In this document: positions 21,743 through 32,694 of the stretch, piece after piece | Numbering within the stretch: the first letter of the stretch is position 1 | Layout: each line of letters begins with the position of its first letter | DNA from: Diorhabda sublineata | Lineage: Eukaryota; Arthropoda; Insecta; Coleoptera; Chrysomelidae | Reading direction: 5' to 3' | Assembly: GCF_026230105.1 (NCBI RefSeq) | Contig: NC_079484.1 | Coordinates: 10,121,805 to 10,185,804, forward strand | Length of the DNA: 64,000 nt | Made by a program: the position numbers and the translations under genes | Notes under the pieces: model-generated | The model's database searches: none | The model's input: only the letters and a program-made list of their open reading frames with translations | Told to the model about the DNA's origin: nothing

Positions 21743-22130
21743 ATGAACGTAAAGTTCATAACAAATTTTGATAACAGCACCCAATGTCCTATGAAAATTT
21801 TGAATAGACTCAATATTAGTATACTAGGGATTAGCGAGATGAGATGGCCGGGCAACTTTAGACAGAAAATAATAAAATATTCTTTTCTGGGGAAAATTCA
21901 CAAAAATAGAGTAGCGTTCATATTATTTCTAGAATTCACACATACTGTGCATATCGTAATATTGTCATTGCAGTGGGTAATAATGTGGCAATTAGAAACA
22001 TTGTCAGTATGAATATTATGCAAGTATATGCACCAACTCAGGACCATAATGAATATGAGACTGAAAAATTCTGCTATGATATAGATCAAGTACTTAAATT
22101 AACGAAAAATACGATATAATTATTATACTA
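21743..22130 (+). mobile_element. RTE-type LINE endonuclease fragment
   Basis: A piece of the apurinic-type endonuclease domain at the N-terminus of an RTE-type retrotransposon protein. The frame from 21743 reads RLNISILGISEMRWPGNF; the Glu in ISEMRW is a metal ligand of the family. It then reads NRVAFIL, the usual 'GVAFIL' strand. After a frameshift, another frame near 22018 reads MQVYAPTQDHNEYETEKF, matching the 'VYAPT......E.FY' motif. No RT follows within several kilobases, so this is a 3'-truncated or broken piece, unlike typical 5'-truncated LINE copies. The readable sequence stops at about 22110. Confidence 0.8.
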
Positions 22131-22244
22131 GACAACATTCGAAGTTACTCGAGCCAAAAATGTTGTGCATTCTATTGGTAGCGCCTCAAACATGAAAATA
22201 TCAGTTTTTGTCATTCAATATCGTTTCAATATTTTTTCTATGTC

Positions 22245-22690
22245 ACGCAAATGTGTTGATTCTCTCGACTTATTTTGTTATATTTTGCGGTGAATATTCA
22301 CCTAATAGCTGAAAAGGCTATTTTAGATCTTTGATTAAGTGCTATCGTGCATATTTCAACCTGGATATTCGCAACTAGGATAAATATTGGGTGCTACATA
22401 TCTGCTGTATTTCATGTCACAGAAATTTGACCTGTTGGTTTATTGAACAATATAAGCGACTGTTATTTTTGCTTGACCAATATAAAAGACTTTTCGAGGC
22501 AATCAAAGCAAATGGTATATTACACGGAAGTGTCTTCTGTAACAAAAATAATTGCACATTTGGAAGAAGTTCCTGTGTCTTCTCCAGTTCATGGTGTTAA
22601 AGAAAGTTCAAGCAGTTCTAAAAACGAAGAAATTAAAATGATACCGTTGAGGTTTCTAGAAATGGGGGTATTAGAAACAAGTAGTTGATA
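22245..22690 (+). pseudogene. decayed copy of a Cys-rich multicopy insect protein
   Basis: Successive frames read CVDSLDLFCYI, GEYSPNS, RAYFNLDIRN, DKYWVLHICCISCHRNLT and then, from 22443, SDCYFCLTNIKDFSR and HLEEVPVSSPVHG. In order and spacing these match the start of a multicopy protein that I recall from many insect (and some fish) assemblies, with the pattern 'CV.D...FCYICGE(F/Y)...', 'Y.AYFG....DQDK.W.PH..C..C...L' and 'DCYFC......F'. Paired cysteines suggest a zinc-binding head. The family is usually scattered and annotated as uncharacterised, so it is probably carried by a mobile element, but I do not know which. Here several stops and frameshifts break it. Downstream to 23500 nothing else of the protein was followed. 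Confidence 0.55.
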
Positions 22691-22699
22691 TTTCATAAT

Positions 22700-23505
22700 C
22701 AAACAAAGCTAGTCACTGAATTTTCCTATTTTAGATTTACAGGAAGATGTTGAAATCTAAAAAACATTCCATTTAGAGATACTTTGAATTTGTCGGTTGC
22801 GATGTTACGTTGATAGGATTTAGTAAAGAATGTATGGTGTTGAATCAATTTATCGATAAATTTCACCATTATAAACCTAATGATAAAAACGAATAGAATA
22901 TATTGAAAAGAGTCAAAACCATATATTGGTTAGACGGAGAACATTCAGGTGGAAAAATGCCTGTATAACTTCCTTAGGTTGTTAATAACATTGATTTAGA
23001 CTGGAAAAAGTTCTAAAAATAAATTTGTTGGTATAAGCATCTACGTTCACGTATCTCCTTATCAAGTAGCAGAAATTCGTGGACCGTGGATTAAATACAG
23101 GTATGAGGGAAAAAATTTTACAGACGGACTGAAAAAATTTGGTGCAAATATAAATAGAATAATTTATTTCTTTAATGATCCTTTGAGTGTACAGACTCAC
23201 TTTAACGTCCTAAAAGCGTTTAAAGAAGTTAATAAAGGTACTTACATTACATAGTTTTCTGTACACTAATATATTTATATTTGAAAGCTTTTATACTTTG
23301 TACCATAAGTATGAATAATTATTTATTGATACATTTAATTTCTTTTTTGATGTTTTGTGTTTATTTTTGAAATTTGAATGAAATAAATGTTAAATATATA
23401 AAATTTTCGATAATAATATATATTAGCTTACACCCCTTCGATTTCGTTATAATTTTAGTATGTTATAGAGAAAATTATGCTGGACAAGAATTTACATAGT
23501 CGCGG
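22700..23505. other. no recognised feature
   Basis: AT-rich. A 72-codon minus-strand frame at 22982-23200 has no recognised motif. The remainder of the Cys-rich gene may lie here but was not readable. Confidence 0.35.
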
Positions 23506-23512
23506 AAACCAA

Positions 23513-23650
23513 TCCCCTCAGGTACTTTTTTACGTTTGAAGAATCAAATAATAATAATAATAACCTAACCTATCCTATAAATTGTAATAAATTTTAGGTT
23601 AGGTTATTATTCTTATTTGATACTTTAAACGGAAAAAGTACCTGAAGGGA
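23513..23650. repeat. hairpin MITE-like repeat, 138 bp
   Basis: The left arm TCCCCTCAGGTACTTTTT through AAATAATAATAATAATAACCTAACCT pairs with the right arm TTAGGTTAGGTTATTATTC through AAAAAGTACCTGAAGGGA. Arms are about 57 bp with a 22-bp loop. No coding capacity. It ends 11 bp before the larger foldback at 23661. Confidence 0.85.
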
Positions 23651-23660
23651 TATATATATG

Positions 23661-24783
23661 TACAGGGTATCCCACGACGAGTTGAAACTATCTGTATATG
23701 GTAAAATACTTATAGTAAAATCATGAAAATTTCTACGTTTCGGTTTTCGGATACGATCTTTTAATCTAAAGTATTTTCAAAGATGGCCAACTTCCGATTC
23801 TACCAGAAGCCGACTGTAATATTAAATGATATTAAATGTTTTCTGTAAATTTTTAGAGATGCAGGTGTTGTCTAAATTTCATTTATTCGTTATTAAATTG
23901 AGAACGAGCTATTTTAACGATTTTCAAAAGTATCAACAATTGACTAATGACAGTTAAATAAGTGTCATTTATTGTGAAGCCTATTAAAAGTACACTTAAA
24001 AAATTAAAACTTGTTAAAAAATACGATGATAATTAAATTAAAAGCTCCAATATCTCGGAAACGACTAAAAGTTGGAATAGGATTAGTAAATACAATTTGA
24101 TTTGATTTTTTTACAGACCTTGACAAGATAAAGAAAAATACTTTTTTATTTCTTAATGCTTGTATCAACGCGTCAAAATAAAATTTAGACCACACCTGCA
24201 TCTCTAAAAATTTACAGAAAACATTTAATATATGTATAACGGTAAGGTTTGGGCATAGGAAAGTATACAAGGATTTGCCTTATTTTTCACCCCTGAATGC
24301 ATTAAATAGAAAAAACTGGGTGGTTCTGTTTAAAAAAATAAAGAAATTTGATATTTATGAAGTTAAAATTTGAACACTTTTATACACACCCTGTATAAAA
24401 TGAAAAATTTTTCAACATAGATTCAAATACGTCTTTCACATCTTTAAGAGTATCCTCGTGAAAAAATAATTTATAAGGATCTGCAACGGTCAAATTTTTT
24501 ACAAAAAATTAATTAGTTAAAAACTATGCATTTTTCGAAAAAGTATTTCAGACAAAAGTATACTAAAATTTTACATAGAGGTACTAATATACAGGGTGCT
24601 CTAATTAGAAAAAAAAAACAAAATTACAGTCGATTTCTGGTAGAACCGGAAGTCGGCCATCTTTGAAAATATTTTAATTAAAAAGATCGTATCCGAAAAC
24701 TAAAACGTAGAAATTTCCATGATTTTACTTTAAATATTTTGCCATATACAGATAGTTTTAACTCGTCGGGGGACACCATATAT
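23661..24783. mobile_element. foldback element with about 160-bp inverted arms
   Basis: The left arm (23661-23823) runs from TACAGGGTATCCCACGACGAG through ATACGATCTTTTAAT to TACCAGAAGCCGACTGTAAT. The right arm (24624-24783) is its reverse complement with about 15 percent mismatch by eye. The ends read TACAGGG-type, like the Tc1/mariner-superfamily copies in this window. No transposase motif is readable inside. The centre holds a second inverted repeat (23833-24227) and two further CAGGGTG-type strings (about 24388 and 24593). This is a non-autonomous, multiply nested unit. Confidence 0.85.
23833..24227. repeat. inner foldback nested in 23661-24783
   Basis: The arm AAATGTTTTCTGTAAATTTT through GAGATGCAGGTGTTGTCTAAATTT (23834-23880) is repeated inverted at 24181-24226 with one or two mismatches. 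The arms are about 46 bp and the loop about 300 bp. The better match of the inner arms compared with the outer ones suggests a younger insertion or a stronger constraint. Confidence 0.85.
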
Positions 24784-24789
24784 AGAGAT

Positions 24790-26290
24790 ATAGATATTTA
24801 TATTTAGGGCGCGGGAACCATCCCTCTCAATCAATCTCAAACTCTTTTTAATCTTTATTATTTATTTTCTATAAGAATTTCGAATTTCATGATATATAAA
24901 TAATTTTGTGTTGCATAGTGTTATTAGGGAAGACCAGAATGCCAAACTAGGAAATGAAAAGTGGAGCCAATCGTTGAAGATTTAGGTTGACACTTGGAGT
25001 AAGTTTTTGTTAGGAAAATGAAATGTTTGTTACAAATATTATATTTGGCATAGTCAGCCGAATTGGCGACTTTACATTTGTAAATCACCAGCTGACACAA
25101 AAAAAATCGTCAGAGACCAGATCGGTTACATTTGTATTAACTATAGATTCAGAAACAAAATCTCTGTCATATCCTACCCCGGTGCAGACTCACCTAACGA
25201 TCACAACTTTTACTTAGGTAAAATGCAAGTATAATTGAAACAAATCAAAAGGAATCAGGTCTAGGTCACAAAACTTGGTCGGCCTTGGCCGGGTTTGGGA
25301 AAAGTGGCGAAGTTCGCCCAGGTATTCCTTATTCGTCCGGGCGGGGCCTTTCTCGGAAGACAGATAGCGGGTGATTTTACTAAATAAAAGTGAACACACA
25401 ATCTGGATAAATGCCTGGACCGATCCAACTTTCCAGTCTCTCATAAATCCTCACACAGTGTGCTTCGTAAAAGAAAGACTTGAACTTTGGGACGGAAAAT
25501 TAGATATTTCTAGGGACCGAAACAAAATCAGGAACAGTTGTTTGAGAAATCGTTTCGCATGTTGTCATCGTGTCCTTAAATATGTATCTTTATCTTCTCT
25601 GGAAGTCATAGCCATAAATATTCGAAAATAGTTGAAAAATTTATTATAACTATCTCGCAATTCTTAAAATAATGAGTAGAAGCAAAACTTTTGTTTTAGA
25701 ATCCTTAAGACTCGCATCGGTATATTAACTAAGTGATCTAAATTTATTGACTTTCCGGTTCTTCAAGTAAAAACAAATAGATGTTTTGAATTTCTACTGA
25801 AAAGATTTTTAGAATTTAATTTGATACTAATACAAATAAGCGCTAGTGACAACAAAAAACTTATAATCGATAAACCGGACATAAATGGAATGGAAGTCGG
25901 CAAAGGAACCGTCAATAGCATTTCACAAAGTCCGCACGCCGATGAAAAATGAAATTTCCCAACCTCTAAACTCCTACGGGAAAATCCGCAAGCGAAAGAA
26001 GGAAAAAAAATCCCTGCTATATATACTATTAGTTCCTTTTTCCACTTACAGAGATGGCATTCATGGATTTTCGATGTCAATTTCAGCAGATAATACAATT
26101 ACTGGTAGGTAGTGTATAGAAGTACGCACAACGCGTTTTCATAATTACATTATCTGTCATTTCCATTCATGTTAAAAGCGTGGACGGTGACTGTATTCTA
26201 TAAAAACGATTCTAGTGGAATAAAATTACAGTTTCGGGTTTTCCGAAAATACTAGATGACAGTACACCTCCTATTTTGCGGGGGTGTGAT
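24790..26290. other. no recognised gene; one GC-rich patch
   Basis: Small frames at 25023-25217, 25214-25444, 25371-25631 and 25763-26098 (both strands) have no recognised domain. The patch 25275-25360 is conspicuously GC-rich for this window (GGTCGGCCTTGGCCGGG, GGCGAAGTTCGCC, GGGCGGGGCC) and contains small palindromes. It could be a fragment of a different sequence class, such as an rRNA-like or SINE-like piece, but I cannot identify it. Confidence 0.35.
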
Positions 26291-26320
26291 ATCGTCCTTA
26301 TTTATACGTCCTTATTTATA

Positions 26321-28040
26321 CAGGGTGTTTCAAAAAAAGGTGATTCCGTCTCTACGATAGATAGAAAACTGAAAAATGTTTGGGGTTTGCTGAGCTATTG
26401 GAGGCATTAGTATGGAACAAACAATAATTTGATGATCATGTATTGCGGTTCTGGGACTCAAACTGATGTTTGTTTTATACTAAGGCCCCCAATAGCTGAG
26501 TACTCATAATTATTTAAGGCTTTGCCATGGAAAACTGCCATTTATTGATTGTTATAACGTTGACTCAATAATAATTAAATTTTAGAAACATTATTATTTG
26601 TTAAATTAGATATTGTTCATCAAAACGTACTCAAATTTTGATTACACTGACATGTTACTAACCTTAGACGAGTGTTTAGGAATCTCTAATGCAGCTGTCA
26701 TGCGTTATGCAGAAAAGTTTCCGCGAAGAAACTTACCAAATAAAAATACATTTAAATTCATTGAACGACGTTGTGGAAAGTGAGAAATGAAAAGACAAAG
26801 AACAACAAGAACCATTAACAAAGAAAATATGATTTTAAATTTTGTTGCTCAAAATTAACAGTTAGCCCAAAGAAAGTGGTAAGTATTTGGAGGATACTTA
26901 AAGAGCAACAGCTAGATCCTTATCATTACAGACAAGTCCAAGAACTCTTGCCAGTCGATCTACCGGTTAGACTGGATTTTTGTCAAACATTATAAGAAAT
27001 GACAGTATTATTTTTATGAACGAGGCCACTTTTACGCGAAAAGATATGTGTAACTGTCATAATGCACACTACTGGTGTGATGCGAATCCACATGTCAAAA
27101 GTTATCACATTACCAACAATCATTTAAAGTCAATGCTTGAGCAGCAACTTTAGGTAACAAATTGATAGTTTATCACATTACACCTGGAAGTTTAAATGGT
27201 GATATGTACCTAGATTTGTTGAGCAATTACTTATTAGTAACCATTTTCTGATTCGATGGATTGGTAGAGATGCAGAGGCTCCGCTTTATTGGCCTTCTCG
27301 GTCATGCGATTTTAATACCACAGTTTGGTCGTATCTTAAAGAAAAATGTATGCTATAGAGGTAATTTCATCTCAAAAATTGAAAGACAGAATTCAACTTT
27401 AATGACCTCTTAGCTGACTCCTAACGGTTTAGAAGATTAAGGAGTCCTTTAGAAAAAAGGCTAGACTTGTGTATTCGTGAAAAATGATAACATTGTTAAC
27501 ACCTACTCTAACTGAATTCTATTTGATATTACCGGTCAATTTTTCATTTATCATTACTTTATACAAGCATCGGTTATTACTTCATTATTTTCGAATCAAA
27601 ATATTCCGAAAACGGTACACAGTATCGAGTTTTATCAAGAGTACCTTTTTGGTGTACTTGAAAATTTTCTTAATAAATCAATATTGAAAATGTGATATTC
27701 AATACTACTTGGTACGGACCATGTAACAAGCGCCCTCTATGAGAGTCAGACAAAAACAAATTCATTGGATGTTTCAGTTTTCAAAACATTTTCGTATAAA
27801 ATGTCAATACGATGTTGCCAGTAACTATGGCAAAATCATAAAAAATGTGTATAATTTTCACTTGAAATTTTGCTTAATAAATCTAATAATGAAAAAGTTG
27901 GAGAAATATGTATCAATTTTTTTTTCAACGCCTTTTATCTTGAATACGAATGGCGTCACGAAAATTTTGAGCAAACCCGAGATATTTTTCAGTTTTCTAC
28001 CTATTCTAGAGACGGGATCACCTCTTTTTGAAGCACTCTG
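26321..28040 (+). mobile_element. long-TIR DUF4817-type transposon, family L copy 1
   Basis: A 1,720-bp element with TA at each border. The outer 60-80 bp of the ends are clear inverted repeats (CAGGGTGTTTCAAAAAAAGG on the left; CAGAGTGCTTCAAAAAGAGG on the right complement, both followed by GATAGGTAGAAAACTGAAAAAT-like sequence). Transposase relics on the plus strand start with DECLGISNAAVMRYAEKFPR and KNTFKFIERRC (about 26660-26780), the DUF4817-type helix-turn-helix. Later blocks are RWIGRD-like (about 27255) and SPLEKRLDLCI-like (about 27450). Stops and frameshifts occur throughout and the second catalytic Asp is not readable. Compared with copy 2 the left arm is shortened. A perfect 14-bp tandem duplication (CGTCCTTATTTATA) abuts the left end. 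Confidence 0.85.
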
Positions 28041-28042
28041 TA

Positions 28043-29640
28043 TACAGTGTGTACACTGTCATTGACTATGGTCATTATTATTATATTTAAAAAGATAATA
28101 TGCCTAATCTAATTCGAATTACAGGAATCAAATTATAGACTGATTGAGGCCTAAAAATATTTACTTGATCCTCGTTAAAGTGTTACATAACACTGTTAAA
28201 TCGTAGAAGATTTAGATGTAATAACACATATACAGTTACCGGTGCCAGTTTCAATGGCCTGCTAATTCTTGCTGGCGAAGTTCTGGATCCAGGTTGTTTG
28301 TACGAGTTAATTCAGTATCAGATCTGATCAATTACTACCTAGTTAAATTTTCTTTTTGTTCTCCTTTCTTTAAGAAGCAGTTAATTTTAATTTGTACGCC
28401 ATATTTTATCAGAATTTTCCTCTCTATATGATTCAATATGCTTAAAAGTTTGTTTCACAGAATTTTATGGAAAAATAAATAGTTCTCCAATGATCAGCTT
28501 TTGCAACATAAAATTCTTATCTATCTATAAAAAATATCAAAAAGATCCGACCGCATAAGTGATATACTGAGGCGTGCTTAAAAGAAGAGCTTAGAATACC
28601 CATTAACCCATTCGCACAAGTAGTAGGTAAAAATCTAAGTATCACCAAAAAACATGTACATTTAGACTAAGAAGCAGGTTGATTAATTAAAAAAAAACAT
28701 TATTAGCGTTGAATAAAATATTTAGATTGGTTTCACTGTGTTATATTTAATATATATTAAAATGTTTTTAATTTTTTTCGGATCTTAGTTTAGTTTACGA
28801 TTTTTGTATTCATTTTCAGTATTTTTTCATTATTAACAATTATTTTGGCCACCATTATAGGTAGACAATACAATGTCGAATAGTAAAAAAAATTGTTAGT
28901 ATGACAGTCAGTCGAGAGTTTGGACATAAAGATTGACATTTTCATTGTTAAAATGTTATTTTAAATATATTTGAGTGCATGAGGCGAGAACGAGCCAGTA
29001 AATGTTTTTATTAAACGGATTGAACAATTACTCGTAATTTGAATTCCATATTTTTTCATTTATTGCAATGAACAAGTGGGGGATGTTATAGATCATACTA
29101 GAACGAAAGAAACTGAACGTTGGACTGATGAAAGTTGATGCAACAAAACGACGAATACTGTATAACTTTTAATGTCAATTTATCTCCAATATTGGACATG
29201 ATTCAGACAAATTGCGTATGTACCCTAATTATGACTATAATTGCTTATAGAGACTTCGGTGTGTTTTAATATAGCGTGGTTTCATAGCAAAAAAAAACCA
29301 ATTTGGAATTATGTATCATAACCGCGGCATTATTTGGTTCACCGATCAGATCCTACCAATTATTTTGCCTTTAGTTATTGTTATAAACAACGCATCTCAT
29401 CATTTTTAATATTAAACGGAATATCCAATATCAGTTTTAAGCAAGGCGAGATTTTAATATTTCAACGTATATGAAAATTAAGAACATATATATTCCTGAA
29501 AAAATTCACTGAAAACTAGTATGTTATTGATAACGTTCGCAAGACATGGACACACATACCTCATTAACCATATTATTGTGAGTTGATCGAGTTCAAGTGC
29601 GTTTTTTATTGAGCATCTGCGATTTTCTAATTTTGCATAA
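28043..29640. other. no recognised feature
   Basis: AT-rich. Small frames such as 29478-29699 (minus) show no domain. No inverted repeats of note. Confidence 0.4.
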
Positions 29641-29642
29641 TT

Positions 29643-29900
29643 ATGTCTAAAAAGCTGCAATTCTATTATAACATCAACAAACACCGGAAGACGCAACACC
29701 TAGCAGATAATGCGGCGTGCAGATTTTATTGCACAGAAGACGAAGCCTCTGTCCACATTCTTTCGAAGTGTGAAAGTGTGGAACTCCAGAACACTACACC
29801 TGGAATCGCTGACGAAGATCTCTGGTAATTGAAGCCAACCTACTTTATAGACTTTTTAAAAGGAGTGGGATTAATGGATTAGCTGTAAACATTGGATTCT
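29643..29900 (+). mobile_element. LINE 3' end (post-RNase H Cys/His segment)
   Basis: The frame from 29643 includes INKHRKTQHLADNAACRFYC then EDEASVHILSKCESVEL. This is the CxxC...H...C segment that follows the RNase H domain in jockey/I-like LINEs ('...L..D..CR.C..EEE...HIL..C..L'). Next, another frame reads YFIDFLKGVGLMD, matching the usual final 'ILNFIK..GL' motif. The element's 3' UTR and tail are not distinct. Related tails occur at 33.4, 45.5 and, reversed, 51.4-52.1 kb. Confidence 0.65.
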
Positions 29901-30109
29901 CCAAGTCTTATATACATGCTTCTGAATGTTTTTTGATGTTAGGTCTCTTCTGTTTTTTATTCAATAATTTTTGTGAGATATTGTTACTGACAATTTGCAT
30001 ATTTATATCAATCAATAAATAACCTATATCATGAACATCAAAATAAAATTAAAATAGAAATTTATTTTTTCTTTAGTCCTTACATCTCAAATGTGTAGCA
30101 GTAATTAAT

Positions 30110-30445
30110 TAAATTATTTGTAGTTTTATTAGAATTTTCAAAATAGAACTATGAATTTTACTTAAATTATTAAGATCATTTTTATCGTTTATAGCTTTTT
30201 CGTTTTTATGAATGTGAACCATTTCTAAAAATTCTCTTTTTCGTGTATTAGATTCCGTTCCAAGATTTTTTGAATCTTTATAATTGAGTTTATGTTTTTT
30301 TGATATTATATGGTTCGTTAATGCAGTTTTATTTTTTTTATCGTATTAATGACCTTTGAGTCTTTTTTCTAAATACTGAGATGTCTACCCTATGTAGACA
30401 GCGTAGTACAAAGTACTTGATATATAATATTACTTCTTTCGTTTC
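30110..30445 (-). mobile_element. Penelope-like element GIY-YIG endonuclease fragment
   Basis: The minus strand reads IIYQVLCTTLST, then after a frameshift TSQYLEKRLKGH, then ALTNHIISKKHKLNYKDSKN, RKREFLEMVHI and KNDLNNLSKIHSSIL to a stop near 30110. This order matches the C-terminal GIY-YIG nuclease of Penelope-like retroelements: 'Y.I.C..C...YVGQT', 'L..R...H', 'AL..H....H.......KIL', '...R...E...I' and the final 'LN..Y...L'. The Tyr/Gly (Y-V-G) of the core motif is interrupted by an in-frame stop. The RT domain that precedes it in intact elements was not found at higher coordinates, so only the tail survives. Confidence 0.6.
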
Positions 30446-30449
30446 TTTT

Positions 30450-31555
30450 ATGTTTTTCGTAATGATTTGTCTTGACTTAAGGCCCCTTTCCATAGAAAAT
30501 CAGTTTAAAATAAATGGTAGTAGTCGCAAACACAGATGTATGGATACTTTCTCTCTGTCGCAGTTCTAAGTAAAATGCAGACAGCGGTCATTTCTTCTTC
30601 TGTTACCTATAGTTAAAATGAATACATGGAACAAACACAAAATTCCAATGGATTTCCTCGAACACGGTGGTATTGATAGCTTCATATAAATTTCCCCACC
30701 ACATTAATAATTCCACTTGTGTGATTACAATTTATCAGTCATGCATGCATATTACTTATAAAGGGGGAAATTTCACGCTTAATCTGAGCATGTTGATTCA
30801 TCTAAAATACCCCAAGGCAATCATTGTGTCAGATAAGAATCACGTCATCCGTACCAAAATGGCAATAATGTAACCTAATTCTCCGTAAACCTAAAATTTC
30901 CTACTATTGCCGTTACTTCCTAACTGTAATCGGAATATTATCACCAAATAAAAAATTCAATCACATGGAAATTGAGTGATTTACACCCTCACCTTCCTTA
31001 ATCCCTCTTGCTTTGGGCTTTTAACGGAATAACAGAGTAACTGATAATTAAATTGGTTTTCATACTCTGTGTAAAGTTCTAAATCATACAGTCCAATAAA
31101 TAATTCAAAAAGTTGAAACTTTGAAACGTTATTTTCTGAAAATTCTTATATCTTCTATCGACTGGCTTTGAATTGCTTATTTGAGTTTTAGAAAACTAGC
31201 AGGCAAATATTGCGGTTACTGGAGATGGTCTGTTAGTTTTTCTTTAGTCAGAAACGGTTTTTTTTACTAAAAATCTAAAGTTTTGAGAATTAGTTAACAT
31301 ATAAAACTTATCATAAAGTTCTATTAAAGGCAGATTCTTTATTTATACTTTAGTTGAGATGAATTGACCAAATGTGTGAATCTACGATCTACTATTCTGA
31401 TTAGCAGTACTGTAACTGAGCAGTGAAAATAATCAAATACCAGTAGTTTAATCTCTGCTTATTTCAAATTCCTGAAATATACTTAGAGTAGTCTTATAAA
31501 ATGATCTGTTTCCGGTAAATCTTTTACCGTAATGAATGTCGGGTTTTAAGGCTTC
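30450..31555. other. no recognised feature
   Basis: Small frames at 30381-30569 and 30667-30873 are without recognisable domains. The first overlaps the start of the Penelope fragment in antisense. Confidence 0.4.
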
Positions 31556-31559
31556 ATAA

Positions 31560-32690
31560 ACTTTATTAAACTTACTGAAACGGCTTTCTATACAAACAAG
31601 TATTCAAAATTACATTCATAATATTGTTAATAATCTATATAATTAAACAAATCGTGAATTGTTCACTACTCAGGCCATGAAAGAAAATATATGTCCTCTT
31701 TAGATAGCCCATGCGCAATCCAATTTTGGCACCCTCTCTCTAACATATCGGCAGGTACTTCACGAATAAATTCTTCAATATTGGATTCCAGTTCGACAAT
31801 CGTTGCTGGTTTATCTCTGTAGAAATTAGCCTTAATATGACCCCACAAGAAATAGTCCAAAGGCATTAAATCACACGATCTAGGCGGCCAATTGACGGGC
31901 CCCAAACGTGAGATGAACTGTTTACCGAAGGCGACTCTTAATTTGGCCATTGTTTCGCGTGCGGTGTGGCATGTGGCCATGGTTGAAACCACATATCAGG
32001 TATGTCCAATTCTTCCATTTTGGGTAGCAAAAAATCGCCAATCATCATTCTGTAGCGCTCGCTATTCACAGTAACGTTCCGGCCGACATCGCTTTTGAAG
32101 AAGTACGGCCAGATGATGCCACACCAAACAGGTATGTATTGGTAGCTCTTGCAATTCTTTCAGGCTGGTCTTCACTCCCGATATGGCAATTTTGCTTGTT
32201 GACGTATCCGTTCAAGTAGAAATGAGCTTTGTCGCTGAACACAATTTTTCGATAAAAAATCTCTCTCCAACTTTGCCAGAGCCCATTCACCAAATGTTGG
32301 ACATTGTGGGAGATCGTTTGGCTTAAATTCTTGCACCAGCCGTATCTTATAAGGTTTTCTTCCCAAATCCATTCGACATTTCACGGTCATCAGTAACACT
32401 GGAGGATACATCCGCAATATTTTCTTCGGTCCTCACTATACGTTTACGTGTTAGTGGTTTGATGTCCAATAGTACAAACTGGGTTCGTAATTTAGTCACA
32501 AGCTTTCAAATAGTTCCCTCAGTAGGTCGACTAAACTGCCCATAAATCGGATGAAGTGCGCGATGCACTTTCTTAACCGAGTATGAATTTTGATAGTGAA
32601 TTTCAATAGTTCGCAAGCGTTGTACGCTCGTAAGTCAATTCATGATTGAATTATAGACCAAACTGAACAAGTTTTACAATGAAACAAGAC
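31560..32690 (-). mobile_element. Tc1/mariner-superfamily transposon with three readable blocks
   Basis: The minus strand encodes a DUF4817-group transposase, distinct in sequence from family L. Near 32620 it starts RTIEIHYQNSYSVKKVHRAL, a helix-turn-helix. Next come PYKIRLVQEFKPNDLPQC and IVFSDKAHFYLNGYVNKQN, which carries the first catalytic Asp. Near 31990 the 'WFQQDGAT' block is damaged: the frame reads MWFQPWPHATPH, while the neighbouring frame picks up ATCHTARETMAKLR, so the second Asp is deleted. The C-terminal frame (31666-31992) runs FISRLGPVNWPPRSCDLMPL and DYFLWGH, with the third acidic residue, to a stop. Spacing is nearly full length (about 340 codons), with several frameshifts. 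Terminal repeats were not recognised. Confidence 0.85.
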
Positions 32691-32694
32691 ACGA

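Noticed and set aside
23565..23605. AACCTAACCT / AGGTTAGGTT strings considered as telomeric TTAGG repeats
   Set aside because: Only two units on each hairpin arm, in inverted orientation. Similar single strings occur elsewhere; this is not an array.
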